Below, in pieces: positions 1 to 8,256 of a stretch of DNA of 15,273 bases. The stretch is from SZUA-430 sp044375275 (lineage in GTDB: Bacteria > Pseudomonadota > Alphaproteobacteria > Micropepsales > Micropepsaceae). Within the stretch, counting starts at the first letter, position 1. Each line of letters opens with the position of its first letter. The position numbers and the translations under genes were made by a program. The stretch lies in NCBI GenBank assembly GCA_044375275.1, contig JBILMZ010000066.1:1-15273 (forward strand), in the 5' to 3' direction. Below the pieces are notes generated by a model that was not told the origin of the DNA, ran no database searches, and was given only the letters and a program-made list of their open reading frames with translations.

Positions 1-2272
1 CCTTCAGGGCGAGATAGCGTGGGTGATCGCGCAGGGCATCGAAAGCAGGATCGACGGATACCTTCAGGTAGAACCATGGCCCAGTGACCTTGACCGTCTC
101 GTCGAGGTAATGGGCGGCGCGTTCGCGGTCGCCGGCTCGCAGAAATGCCCTGCAAAAATCTGGGTAGATGAAGACCCTGTCATATTCGTCCCGCGGCGCG
201 TTCGCCAGAAAGTCGCGCTCTGCCGCCCGGACACCTTCGAGATCGCCGAGCAATCCGGGCACTACCATGGGACGCACATATACGTTGGCCGCCCAGCCCT
301 CGGGATAGGGGTTTTCGGAAGCATCGAGACGCGCCTTGACTGCTGTCAAAACCTTGCGCGCCTCTTCCTGACGGCCAAGTGCCAGAAGAGCCCGCCCTCG
401 ATAGACCTCATAAACCGGAACGCCGTTCCGTTCACGCAGTTCGACTGGCCAATTCTCAAGCGCAAAATTGATGTTGGCCGGATCGCGCGTCGCGATGGCC
501 ATTTCTACGCGCTTGTCCTGGTCGATCCCGCGGGTTTCCTTCATCACAGCCCATGCGCCCGCAACGTCGCCAAGATCGAACTTGATGAGTGCGGCAAAGT
601 TACGGGACGACTCGGACGCCGGATCGATGGCACGCGCGCGCTCGTTCATGGCCAACGCCCGGGAAAACTCGCCCATTGCCGACAAGGTGCTGGCGAACTC
701 GGTCAGAAAAACCGCATTCTGCGGATCAAGGGCAATGGCGCGTTCGAAAGACGCATTCGATTCCGCAAAGCGCCCGTCGCGCCGCGCGATGAAGGCCTTC
801 AGGGACCAGGCGATTTCGCTGTTCGGCGCGATGGCCGTGGCACGATCGGCATGTTGTGTCGCGCGGCGATAGTCGAGAAAACCGTAGTAATGGTATCCTG
901 CGAGTGAGAACTGCGTCTCGACAGCATTCGGCGCCAACGCCTGCGCGCGATCGAGTGCCAGCTTTGCCGCGTCCAGAAGGCTTGCGTCCGTTCGGTTTCC
1001 TTCAAACCAGAACGATTGCGTCAAGACATAAGCCTTCAGCGCGTATGCGGCGGCGAAGCTGGCGTCGAGCGCGATTGCGCGATCCAGTACGGCGATTGTT
1101 TCCTTGCGTAGTTGCGCGCCAGTGTAATCGCTTGATCTCAGCAACAGGCGGGCGTTGGCGTAGAGTTCATACGCCTTCAAATTGCGCGTGCCGCCTTCGA
1201 AGGCAACATCGAGTTCGCGCGCGGCAAGAACGGTGTTGAGCGCCCGGGCGATCGCTTCGGTTATGTCGCGCTGGATACCGAACAGGTTCGCCGCCGTCAG
1301 CGCGCGATCATAGGATTCGCCCCATCTTTGCGAGTCGGTTGCGCCGTCGATCAGCTGCACCGCCACGCGGACCTGATCGCCGGATCGCTGCACCGATCCC
1401 ATCAGCACGGCGTTGACGCCGAGTGCGCCCGCAACCTCCGAAGCGCTCCTGGTCGTGTTCATGAAGCGCATGACCGAAGTCCGCGCAATGACCCGCAGCG
1501 CCGACACACTGGCGAGGCGCGTGAGCAGATCGTCATGCAGCCCGGCCGCAAAGGCAAGGTCTTCGGCCTTGCCGGTCAGGTTGCTGAACGGAAGCACCGC
1601 GAGCGACGGTGTTTCGCCTGGGTTCGTGGGCGTTGGCGTGAGCTGCCACAATGAGACAGCGGCGGCCCCGGCCGCAGCCACGCCACCGCCGATCATCAAT
1701 GTGCGCCGGTCGAGCGACAGCGGGAGCTTTGCCGGAGTCTTTGCGGCCGGCTTTGGCAGCGCTGCCGGTGCAGCAGCGTGCGCTGGCGTAGCCGGTGCAA
1801 AGATCTCGATGGTCTCGGCCATCTTGTCGAGCTGCACGGGGCCGCGCGAGACGAAGCGTTCGGCGAGCGGGCCGCGGATGAGGCGGCGGACATCGGCGGA
1901 GATGATCGCCGAGCCGGGTTCGGCCTTTGCCATGAGGCGCGCGGCGACGTTGACGCTGTGGCCGAGAAGGTCGCCGTTGGGCTGCACCATGACTTCTCCC
2001 ACGTGTACGCCCACACGCACGCGCGGGCGGCATTCGTCGGCGAGTTCGAGCGCTGCGTTGACGCCGCTCATGCTGGACCCGAATTCCAGCATGAAGCCGT
2101 CGCCGGCGGTGTTGAAGACGCGGCCGCCGTGGGACTTGGCGATGCCTTCGATCACGGGACGCAGGTTCGCGATCTGCGCGACGGTTCTTGCCTGGTCAGC
2201 TTCGGTGCGGGCCGAGAAGCCGGCGACATCGAGGGCCACGATGGTGGCGAGCTTGTTTGTCTGGTCACTCAT
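1..2272 (-). CDS. Cyclase-homology / TolB-like / TPR signalling protein, paralogue 2 (3' end outside window)
   Basis: The reading frame is open from an ATG at 2272 to the left edge, giving 757 codons. It ends in DPAFDALRDHPRYLALK, which aligns with the last residues of the upstream paralogue (DPDFDKLRGNPRFEALLK, stop), so probably only a few codons are missing. Residues 1-158 are a class III adenylate/guanylate cyclase domain. It has metal-binding Asp15 and Asp58, Asp101 at the purine-specifying position, and Asn108 and Arg112 for the transition state. The usual purine-binding Lys is Asn54 (FNTAGDG). A single membrane helix lies at about 191-209. A TolB/FlgO-like domain begins at about 222 (LAVLPFSNL) and includes GSVQRSGDQVRV, followed by TPR-like repeats to the end. 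The likely topology is a cytoplasmic cyclase with a periplasmic TolB/TPR part. The start overlaps the stop of the upstream paralogue (ATGA), so coupled translation is likely. Whether it makes cAMP, cGMP or nothing is unknown. Confidence 0.88.
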   Translation of the reverse strand, partial: MSDQTNKLATIVALDVAGFSARTEADQARTVAQIANLRPVIEGIAKSHGGRVFNTAGDGFMLEFGSSMSGVNAALELADECRPRVRVGVHVGEVMVQPNGDLLGHSVNVAARLMAKAEPGSAIISADVRRLIRGPLAERFVSRGPVQLDKMAETIEIFAPATPAHAAAPAALPKPAAKTPAKLPLSLDRRTLMIGGGVAAAGAAAVSLWQLTPTPTNPGETPSLAVLPFSNLTGKAEDLAFAAGLHDDLLTRLASVSALRVIARTSVMRFMNTTRSASEVAGALGVNAVLMGSVQRSGDQVRVAVQLIDGATDSQRWGESYDRALTAANLFGIQRDITEAIARALNTVLAARELDVAFEGGTRNLKAYELYANARLLLRSSDYTGAQLRKETIAVLDRAIALDASFAAAYALKAYVLTQSFWFEGNRTDASLLDAAKLALDRAQALAPNAVETQFSLAGYHYYGFLDYRRATQHADRATAIAPNSEIAWSLKAFIARRDGRFAESNASFERAIALDPQNAVFLTEFASTLSAMGEFSRALAMNERARAIDPASESSRNFAALIKFDLGDVAGAWAVMKETRGIDQDKRVEMAIATRDPANINFALENWPVELRERNGVPVYEVYRGRALLALGRQEEARKVLTAVKARLDASENPYPEGWAANVYVRPMVVPGLLGDLEGVRAAERDFLANAPRDEYDRVFIYPDFCRAFLRAGDRERAAHYLDETVKVTGPWFYLKVSVDPAFDALRDHPRYLALK
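1799..2272 (-). repeat. Direct repeat copy B: duplicated cyclase-domain DNA
   Basis: These 474 bases, codons 1-158 of paralogue 2, match 4084-4557 at a constant offset of 2285 without indels. By eye they are nearly identical, including a 28-base exact match (1958-1985 against 4243-4270). Similarity falls sharply after codon 158. This fits a duplication with later gene conversion, or domain exchange limited to the cyclase module. Confidence 0.8.
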
Positions 2273-4557
2273 TTCAGCAGCGCCTCGAAGCGCGGGTTGC
2301 CGCGGAGTTTGTCGAAGTCGGGATCCACGCGCAGGATGGCGGGCGTGTAGAAGCCGCCCGGCGCCTTCAGCAAGCGTTCCAGCGCCGGGATTGCGCGGTC
2401 GGCATCGCCGAAGCGGGCCCAGACGCGCAGGCGTGTGCCTTCAAGTACCATTCCTAGGAACGCATCCGCCGTGACAGGAACGAGCGCGACGAGGCGATCG
2501 GCGTATGTCATGGCCGCAACCCGATCTCCCAAACCGCAACTTGCGAGCGCCAGAACCTCAAGGACGAATGGGTTGTCCGGCTGGCGTTTCGATTCCACCA
2601 TTGCGACGGCCAGCGCGCGCTCGTAGTGGGCTTTCGCGCCGGCCGCGTCACCCGCCAAACGCTTCAGGTCGCCCAGGTACACCTCAAGCAAGCCAACAAA
2701 GGCGCTTTGGCCTTGCAGTTCCTTGTCCTGCGCCAGGAATGTCGAGTAGGCTTCGTTCGCGGGGGCGAACTGGCGCGTATAAACCGCCTGATAGTAGATC
2801 GCATCTCTTGCGCTGAAGTCGCCCAACACTGGCCGGACAGTGGCGAGCACGTCCTTTGCCAGATCCATGCGGCCCTCAGCTTGCAGCGCCAGGGCCTTGA
2901 TGCCGATCAGTTGGGGCGCGTCGGGCCATTTGTTCAAAGCCGCATCTGCGGTGCTCAAGGAACCCGCGTAATCGCGCATGTTCAGCATCGTTTCCGGCAC
3001 GCTGAGCTGCGTTTGCATGGACAGGGGATCGAGATCGGCACCACGCTTCAAGTACGTCAGTGCATCGTCCCAGCGCCCCTGACGCCGGGCAATGTAACCG
3101 AGCGCTGATGTCGCTTCCGCATCGTTGGGCCATTTGGCTGCAACCTGCTCGAAGCGCTGGCGCGCGCCCGCGAAATCGCGCAGGACCCAGTATTGAAAGT
3201 ACGCCTGCGTGCGCAATGTCTCGAGCGCATCGGGCTGCAGGCGCACGGCTTCCTTGAGGGCATGTTGCGCCGCATCGCGACGTGACGCTGTCCGGTCGCC
3301 GTTGTGATAGGCGCGCGCGTGCGCCTGGGACAGCAAGGCCCATGCAGGCGCAAAGTCCGGGTCGAGCGTCACAGCCTGCTGGAGTGTGCGCGCTGCCTCC
3401 AGGAAGTTGGTCTTTCGTATGAACGCAAGCCCGCGCAGATAGGCGTCATAGGCCGCAGAATTTTCCGTCGGCGCGGCGGCGAGATCCTTCTTCTCGGTGC
3501 CCGTGACCGTGGCACTCAGCGCCTGGGCGATTGCGATGGCGATCTCGCTCTGCACGGCGAAGATGTCGTCCATCTTGCGGTCATAGATCTCGGCCCACAG
3601 ATGCTCGTCGGTTGAGGCCTTGATCAGCTGGACGTTCACGCGCACCGCATCGCCGCGGCGCTGGACGCTGCCCTCGAGGATGTTGGCGACACCCAGCTGC
3701 TCGGCGAGCTTTGGCAGGTTGCCGGGACGGGCGCCGAGATTGGCCGTCGACGTGCGCGAGATGACTTTCAGCGAGCCGATCTTGGCGAGGCGGGTCAGGA
3801 TCTCGTCCTGGATGCCGGTGGCGAAGAACTCGTTGTCCTTGTCGGTGCTCAGGTTCTCGAACGGAAGCACAGCGATGGACGCGGTGGGCACTGCGCTGAC
3901 CGGCGTCATGGGTGCAGGGCCGCCTGATCTGCCCCACAGCAGCAGACCGAGCGTGACGAGCAACACAGGCGCGCCGACCATTGCCGCCATACGCGGCGTA
4001 AGCCATTGCTGCCAATGGAACGTGCCTGCAGGCTCTGCCGTGGGCTTCGTGGCCGCAGCATGTGTTGCCGCAGCGGCCGGCGCGTAAATCTCGATGGTCT
4101 CTGACATCTTGTCGAGCTGGACGGGACCGCGCGACACGAAGCGTTCGGCGAGCGGGCCGCGTATCAGGCGGCGGACATCGGCGGAGATAATGGCGGAGCC
4201 GGGTTCGGCTTTTGCCATAAGGCGCGCAGCAACGTTGACGCAGTGGCCGAGAAGGTCGCCGTTGGGCTGCGCGACGACTTCGCCGATGTGCACGCCGACG
4301 CGCACGCGCGGGCGGCATTCGTCGGCGAGTTCGAGCGCGGCGCCCACGGCGCTGAAGCTTGAGGCGAATTCCAGCATGAAGCCGTCGCCAGCGGTGTTGA
4401 ACACGCGGCCGCCATGGGCTTTTGCAATCCCTTCAATGACCGGGCGCAGAAGCGCGATCTGGGCGACGGTCTTGGCTTCGTCAGCCTCCGTGCGTGCCGA
4501 GAAGCCAGCGACATCAAGGGCCACGATGGTGGCGAGCTTGCGGCTTGTGTCGGTCAA
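2269..4557 (-). CDS. Cyclase-homology / TolB-like / TPR signalling protein, paralogue 1
   Basis: This is a 762-residue protein with the same layout as its downstream neighbour. The class III cyclase domain covers 1-158, with Asp15 and Asp58 for metal, Asp101 at the purine position, Asn108 and Arg112, and Asn54 where the purine-binding Lys is usual. A membrane helix lies at about 191-208. A TolB/FlgO-like domain spans about 226-350 (IAVLPFENLS, LEGSVQRRGDAVRV), followed by TPR repeats. The start is TTG. It is supported by exact N-terminal alignment with the paralogue (MTDTSRKLATIVALDVAGFS against MSDQTNKLATIVALDVAGFS), by an AGGGG ribosome site 6 bases upstream, and by the 4-base TTGA overlap with the ispG stop. 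Proteins of this kind are known signalling or regulatory cyclases; the ligand is unknown. The operon position suggests co-expression with ispG. Confidence 0.9.
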   Translation of the reverse strand: MTDTSRKLATIVALDVAGFSARTEADEAKTVAQIALLRPVIEGIAKAHGGRVFNTAGDGFMLEFASSFSAVGAALELADECRPRVRVGVHIGEVVAQPNGDLLGHCVNVAARLMAKAEPGSAIISADVRRLIRGPLAERFVSRGPVQLDKMSETIEIYAPAAAATHAAATKPTAEPAGTFHWQQWLTPRMAAMVGAPVLLVTLGLLLWGRSGGPAPMTPVSAVPTASIAVLPFENLSTDKDNEFFATGIQDEILTRLAKIGSLKVISRTSTANLGARPGNLPKLAEQLGVANILEGSVQRRGDAVRVNVQLIKASTDEHLWAEIYDRKMDDIFAVQSEIAIAIAQALSATVTGTEKKDLAAAPTENSAAYDAYLRGLAFIRKTNFLEAARTLQQAVTLDPDFAPAWALLSQAHARAYHNGDRTASRRDAAQHALKEAVRLQPDALETLRTQAYFQYWVLRDFAGARQRFEQVAAKWPNDAEATSALGYIARRQGRWDDALTYLKRGADLDPLSMQTQLSVPETMLNMRDYAGSLSTADAALNKWPDAPQLIGIKALALQAEGRMDLAKDVLATVRPVLGDFSARDAIYYQAVYTRQFAPANEAYSTFLAQDKELQGQSAFVGLLEVYLGDLKRLAGDAAGAKAHYERALAVAMVESKRQPDNPFVLEVLALASCGLGDRVAAMTYADRLVALVPVTADAFLGMVLEGTRLRVWARFGDADRAIPALERLLKAPGGFYTPAILRVDPDFDKLRGNPRFEALLK
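4084..4557 (-). repeat. Direct repeat copy A: duplicated cyclase-domain DNA
   Basis: This is the partner of 1799-2272 and encodes codons 1-158 of paralogue 1. The repeats are about 2.3 kb apart in the same orientation, so recombination between them could delete one gene's worth of DNA and leave a single in-frame chimera. Confidence 0.8.
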
Positions 4558-5699
4558 TGCGGGCCCCTGATGGGAGCCGTGTTACCAGGCGTCGGGTTAT
4601 CCCGCTTTGCCTCGATCTCTGCGGCGCGCTTCTCGACGAGTTCGACGATGTGGTCGACCAGTCTCTCGTTGTCCATCTTATGGTCCGGCTTACCGGCGAT
4701 ATAGACCATGCCGGAACCAGCGCCGCCGCCGGTGAAGCCGACGTCTGTCTGTGCGGCCTCGCCCGGTCCGTTGACGACGCAGCCGATGATCGAGAGCGAC
4801 ATCGGCGTGGTGATGTGCTTGACGCGCTCCTCGATGATGGCCACGGTCTTGATGACGTCGAAGCCCTGGCGGGCACAGGACGGGCACGCGATCACGTTCA
4901 CGCCGCGGTGACGCAGGCCCAGCGACTTCAGGATGTCGAAGCCGACGCGGATTTCCTCGACCGGGTCGGCCGAGAGCGAGACGCGGATCGTGTCGCCAAT
5001 ACCGGCCCAGAGAAGCGACCCGATCCCGATCGCCGATTTTACCGTGCCTGTCATCAGGCTCCCGGCTTCGGTCACGCCGAGATGCAGGGGATAGTCGCAG
5101 GCCTCGGCGAGGCCCTGGTAGGCCGCCACCGCCAGGAACACGTCGGAGGCCTTCACGCTGATCTTGAACTCGCGGAAGTCGTTGTCCTCGAGGATGCGCG
5201 CGTGATTGAGAGCACTCTCCACCATCGCTTCGGGACAGGGCTCGCCGTAGCGCTCGAGCAGTTCCTTTTCGAGCGAGCCCGCATTGACGCCGATGCGCAT
5301 GGACACGCCGTGGTCCTTCGCCGCCTTCACGACCTCGCGCACGCGCTGGGCCGACCCGATGTTGCCGGGATTGATGCGCAGGCACGCGGCGCCTGATTCG
5401 GCGGCCTCGATCGCGCGCTTGTAGTGAAAATGGATGTCGGCAACGATCGGGACCTGCACGGCGCGGATGATCGACTTCAGGGCCAGCGTGGACTCCTCGT
5501 CGGGGCACGAGATGCGCACGATGTCGGCACCGGCGGCCTCCAGCGCCTTGACCTGGCGGATGGTCGCCTGGATGTCGGTCGTCAAGGTGTTGGTCATGGA
5601 CTGCACCGTGATGGGTGCGTCTCCGCCAACCTCGACGTTGCCGACGCGAATCTTCCGGGATTTCCGGCGGATGATGTCTCTGTAGGGGCGAATGCTCAT
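4554..5699 (-). CDS. ispG: 4-hydroxy-3-methylbut-2-enyl diphosphate synthase (flavodoxin/ferredoxin)
   Basis: IspG (GcpE) converts methylerythritol cyclodiphosphate to HMBPP in the MEP isoprenoid pathway. It uses a [4Fe-4S] cluster in the cytoplasm. The N-terminal TIM-barrel part is clear (VGGDAPITVQSMTNT; RISCPDEEST; LRINPGNIG). The cluster ligands are visible in the C-terminal part, counted from the start chosen here: Cys272 and Cys275 (CPSC), Cys307 and Glu314 (GCVVNGPGE). These are two residues later than in E. coli IspG. The length is 381 residues. I chose the ATG at 5699 because MSIRPYRD is a typical alphaproteobacterial start. An in-frame ATG at 5726 would add nine unremarkable residues. 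Neither has a strong ribosome site. The stop overlaps the next gene by 4 bases (TTGA). The gap to cysA (5700-5810) holds a run of eight C and a weak 5-bp hairpin at 5759-5773. Confidence 0.96.
   Translation of the reverse strand: MSIRPYRDIIRRKSRKIRVGNVEVGGDAPITVQSMTNTLTTDIQATIRQVKALEAAGADIVRISCPDEESTLALKSIIRAVQVPIVADIHFHYKRAIEAAESGAACLRINPGNIGSAQRVREVVKAAKDHGVSMRIGVNAGSLEKELLERYGEPCPEAMVESALNHARILEDNDFREFKISVKASDVFLAVAAYQGLAEACDYPLHLGVTEAGSLMTGTVKSAIGIGSLLWAGIGDTIRVSLSADPVEEIRVGFDILKSLGLRHRGVNVIACPSCARQGFDVIKTVAIIEERVKHITTPMSLSIIGCVVNGPGEAAQTDVGFTGGGAGSGMVYIAGKPDHKMDNERLVDHIVELVEKRAAEIEAKRDNPTPGNTAPIRGPH
4564..4568 (-). promoter_or_regulatory. Ribosome binding site supporting a TTG start
   Basis: AGGGG on the minus strand lies 6 bases before the TTG at 4555-4557, inside the last codons of ispG. 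It supports TTG as the true start of paralogue 1. Translation would begin on the overlapping TTGA at the ispG stop. Confidence 0.6.
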
Positions 5700-5810
5700 G
5701 GCGGAGTGATAGCAACATGGCCGCATTCAAACCAGTGGCTGCCGCCCCCCCCATGCCCTCACCCGGGAGGTGATGGCCGCGGAGAACGGTTGAATTTGCT
5801 GGCCGTATCC

Positions 5811-6530
5811 CTACCCGCCAAGGAACTCCTTAACAAAGGGCGTGGCCGGGTCGTTTTTAAGCTGTTCCGGGGTCCCCACCTGCTCGATCTGACCCAGGTT
5901 CATGACCGCGACCCGGTCGGCCAGCGCAAGGGCTTCTTCCTGGTCGTGGGTGACCATGATGGTTGTCAGTTTTGTGTCATCGTGCAGCTTGCGCAACCAT
6001 TGCCGCAGGTCCTTTCGGACCTTGGCGTCCAGTGCCCCGAAGGGTTCGTCGAGCAGCAGGATGCGGGGCTCGATGGCGAGGGCGCGGGCCAGGGCGACGC
6101 GCTGCCTCTGGCCGCCCGAAAGCTGGTTGGGGTAGCGCGACCCCAGGCCCTGGAGCTGCATGCGCTCGAGGAGGGCATCGACGCGCGCCTTGATCTCGCG
6201 CCGTGGCGGGCGCTTTCCGAAGGGCCTGATGTTGAGGCCGAAGGCAATGTTCTGTGCAACGGTCATGTGCCTGAAGAGCGCGTAGGCCTGGAACACGAAG
6301 CCGATGCGTCGCTCGCGGGCCGGCACCAGCGTGATGTCCTGGCCATCGAAGCGCATGGCGCCTTCTTCGGGCAGGTCCAGTCCGCCGATGCTGCGCAGAA
6401 GCGTGGTCTTGCCGGATCCGGAGGGGCCCAGCAGCGCCATGAACTCTCCCGCGTTCACGGTGAGACTTGCTTCCCGCACTGCCGGAAACGACCCAAAGCG
6501 TTTCGTCACGCGCTCGATTTCCAACGCCAT
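5811..6530 (-). CDS. cysA: Sulfate/thiosulfate ABC transporter ATP-binding protein, short form
   Basis: This is the ATPase that drives sulfate import through CysT/CysW. It has Walker A GPSGSGKT (35-42), the Q-loop Gln81, signature LSGGQ (137-141), Walker B ILLLDE (157-162) and switch His195. It has 239 residues, against about 365 for E. coli CysA. The protein stops right after the ATPase domain (FVKEFLGG), where E. coli continues into the C-terminal regulatory domain. Only about 110 bases separate it from ispG, and the frame after the TAG shows no recognisable remnant, so a native short form is more likely than a frameshift. The ribosome site GGGGGAG lies 5 bases before the ATG. It is the last gene of sbp-cysT-cysW-cysA, 20 bases after cysW. 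The specificity call rests on the operon. Confidence 0.93.
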   Translation of the reverse strand: MALEIERVTKRFGSFPAVREASLTVNAGEFMALLGPSGSGKTTLLRSIGGLDLPEEGAMRFDGQDITLVPARERRIGFVFQAYALFRHMTVAQNIAFGLNIRPFGKRPPRREIKARVDALLERMQLQGLGSRYPNQLSGGQRQRVALARALAIEPRILLLDEPFGALDAKVRKDLRQWLRKLHDDTKLTTIMVTHDQEEALALADRVAVMNLGQIEQVGTPEQLKNDPATPFVKEFLGG

Positions 6531-6550
6531 GTCAGCTCCCCCTTATGCCC

Positions 6551-7417
6551 CTAGTGCCGACGCGACGATGCGATGGCGTCGCCGAACTGCCATTCGAGCA
6601 GGCTCTTCAGGACAAGCGTCACCAATGCAAGGAGTGCGAGCAGCGATGCCACTGCGAAGGCGGCCGCGAAATTGTACTCGTTGTAGAGGATCTCGACGTG
6701 CAACGGCATGGTGTTCGTAAGACCCCTGATGTGTCCGGAGACCACCGACACGGCGCCGAACTCGCCCATCGCGCGCGCGTTGCAGAGCAGGACGCCATAC
6801 AGCAACCCCCAGCGCACATTGGGCAGCGTCACGTACCAGAATGCCTGCCAGCCGGTGGCGCCCAGCGTGAGCGCTGCCTCCTCCTCGCTGACGCCCTGCT
6901 CCTGCATGAGCGGGATCAGTTCGCGGGCGACGAAGGGAAAGGTCACGAAGACCGTTGCAAGGACGAGGCCTGTCACCGTGAAGATGACCTTGATGCCCAG
7001 CGCATCAAGCACGGGCCCGAGGTACCCCTGTGCTCCGAACAAGAGCACGTAGACGAGTCCGGAGATCACGGGAGACACGGAGAATGGCAGGTCGATGAGC
7101 GTGATCAGAAACCCCTTGCCGCGAAACTCGAACTTGGTGATGGCCCAGGCTGCCGCGAGGCCAAAGACCGTGTTCAGCGGCACGGCGATCGCTGCGACCG
7201 TCAGCGTCAGCCAGATGGCTGATTGTGCGTCCTTCTCGGTGATGGCGGCAAAGTAGGCGTCAACGCCATTGCGACACGCCTCAACGAACACGGCGAGGAG
7301 TGGTGTCAGCAGGAATATTGCGATGTAGCCGAAGGCCAGCGTGCCGAGCAGAAGCTTGACGCCCATGCTCTCATCCGTCGACGACCTGAACCGGCGGCGC
7401 TGTTTGCGATCCGTCAT
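6551..7417 (-). CDS. cysW: Sulfate ABC transporter permease CysW
   Basis: This is one of the two inner-membrane permeases of the sulfate importer. About six hydrophobic segments are visible, starting with LLLGTLAFGYIAIFLLTPLL. An EAA loop near residues 179-199 (EEEAALTLGATGWQAFW) contacts the ATPase. The segment DLPFSVSPVISGLVYVLLFG is typical of CysW. The start at 7417 is chosen because its ATG overlaps the cysT stop as ATGA. A start at 7432 would add five residues (MGAQT). The length is 288 residues, close to the family norm. The basic N-terminus (MTDRKQRRRFR) is expected to be cytoplasmic. It sits between cysT and cysA in one operon. Confidence 0.94.
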   Translation of the reverse strand: MTDRKQRRRFRSSTDESMGVKLLLGTLAFGYIAIFLLTPLLAVFVEACRNGVDAYFAAITEKDAQSAIWLTLTVAAIAVPLNTVFGLAAAWAITKFEFRGKGFLITLIDLPFSVSPVISGLVYVLLFGAQGYLGPVLDALGIKVIFTVTGLVLATVFVTFPFVARELIPLMQEQGVSEEEAALTLGATGWQAFWYVTLPNVRWGLLYGVLLCNARAMGEFGAVSVVSGHIRGLTNTMPLHVEILYNEYNFAAAFAVASLLALLALVTLVLKSLLEWQFGDAIASSRRH

Positions 7418-8256
7418 CGTTTGCGCGCCCATGCCTGCAGCGAGTTGATCGCCAACAACATGACGAACGAGATCACGAGCATCGCCGAGCCTACGGCAGC
7501 CGCGCCCGCATAGTCGAACTGCTCGAGCTTGATGACGATCAGGAGTGGCGCGATTTCGGACACCATCGGGAGATTGCCTGCAATGAAGATCACTGATCCG
7601 TACTCTCCCACCGCCCTGGCGAATGCCAGCGCGGCGCCCGTGAGCCAGGCCGGCAGGATGGCTGGAATGATCACCCGCCAGAACGTCTGGCCGCGCGAGG
7701 CTCCCAGTGTGGCGGCGACCTCTTCCAGTTCCTTCTCCATTTCGGAAAGCACAGGCTGGACTGACCTGACGACGAACGGAAGCCCGATGAAGGTCAGGGC
7801 CACCACCACGCCCAGAGGCGTGTACGCTACCTTCAGGCCTATCTCCGCGAGGTACTGTCCGAACCAGCCATTAGGTGCGTAGAGCGCGCTCAATGCGATG
7901 CCCGCGACCGCCGTCGGCAAGGCGAAGGGCAGATCGACAAAGGCATCGAGAATGCGCTTGCCGGGAAACCTGTAACGCACAAGGACCCAGGCCACGAGCA
8001 GGCCAAACACGGCGTTGATCAGGCTGGCAGCCAGCGCGGCACCAAAGCTCAGTTTCAGCGCCGCAAGCACGCGCGGCGCGGTCACAGCTTCCCAGACCCC
8101 GGTCAGGCCCAGTTCCCAAGGCCGTACCAGCAGTGCCGCCAACGGGATCAGGATGACGAGAGACATATAGGCTACTGCAAAGCCGAACGTGATCCCGAAG
8201 CCCGGGATCACGCTGGGTTGCTTGAACTTCCATCCTTCGACGCGAGTGGAATTCAC
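7414..8256 (-). CDS. cysT: Sulfate ABC transporter permease CysT (CysU)
   Basis: This is the second inner-membrane permease of the sulfate importer, 280 residues long. It closely resembles E. coli CysT across DLPFALPTAVAGIALSALY, LPFVVRSVQPVL, the EAA loop at about 179-198 (EEVAATLGASRGQTFW) and FARAVGEYGSVIFIAGNLP. The start is GTG at 8254-8256, immediately after the TAG stop of sbp (TAGGTG, no gap), so it is probably read by ribosomes finishing sbp. The only other in-frame candidate is a GTG at codon 16, just before the first membrane segment. The 3' end overlaps cysW by 4 bases. Confidence 0.95.
   Translation of the reverse strand: MNSTRVEGWKFKQPSVIPGFGITFGFAVAYMSLVILIPLAALLVRPWELGLTGVWEAVTAPRVLAALKLSFGAALAASLINAVFGLLVAWVLVRYRFPGKRILDAFVDLPFALPTAVAGIALSALYAPNGWFGQYLAEIGLKVAYTPLGVVVALTFIGLPFVVRSVQPVLSEMEKELEEVAATLGASRGQTFWRVIIPAILPAWLTGAALAFARAVGEYGSVIFIAGNLPMVSEIAPLLIVIKLEQFDYAGAAAVGSAMLVISFVMLLAINSLQAWARKR

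Noticed and set aside
23..2474. Long plus-strand open frames (e.g. 23-907 and 1413-2474)
   Set aside because: They lie opposite paralogue 2, whose minus-strand frame is continuous and matches a clear domain family. The plus-strand products are Ala/Arg/Ser-rich without motifs, as expected in GC-rich antisense frames.
1799..4557. Loss of the purine-specifying Asp in the cyclase domains (first read as Asp to His105)
   Set aside because: Counting back seven residues from the catalytic Asn108, as in canonical class III cyclases, gives Asp101, which is present. His105 sits at a variable position.
5759..5773. Hairpin TCACC-CGGGA-GGTGA between cysA and ispG as a terminator
   Set aside because: The stem is only five pairs with no T-run, and it lies upstream of ispG rather than clearly at a transcript end.
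5700..5813. Frameshifted remnant of a CysA C-terminal domain
   Set aside because: The frame after the TAG shows no resemblance to the continuation in E. coli CysA, and the space is too small for the missing domain.
5424..6554. 376-codon plus-strand frame over ispG and cysA
   Set aside because: It spans two well-supported minus-strand genes and their gap, and its translation shows no domain or ribosome site.
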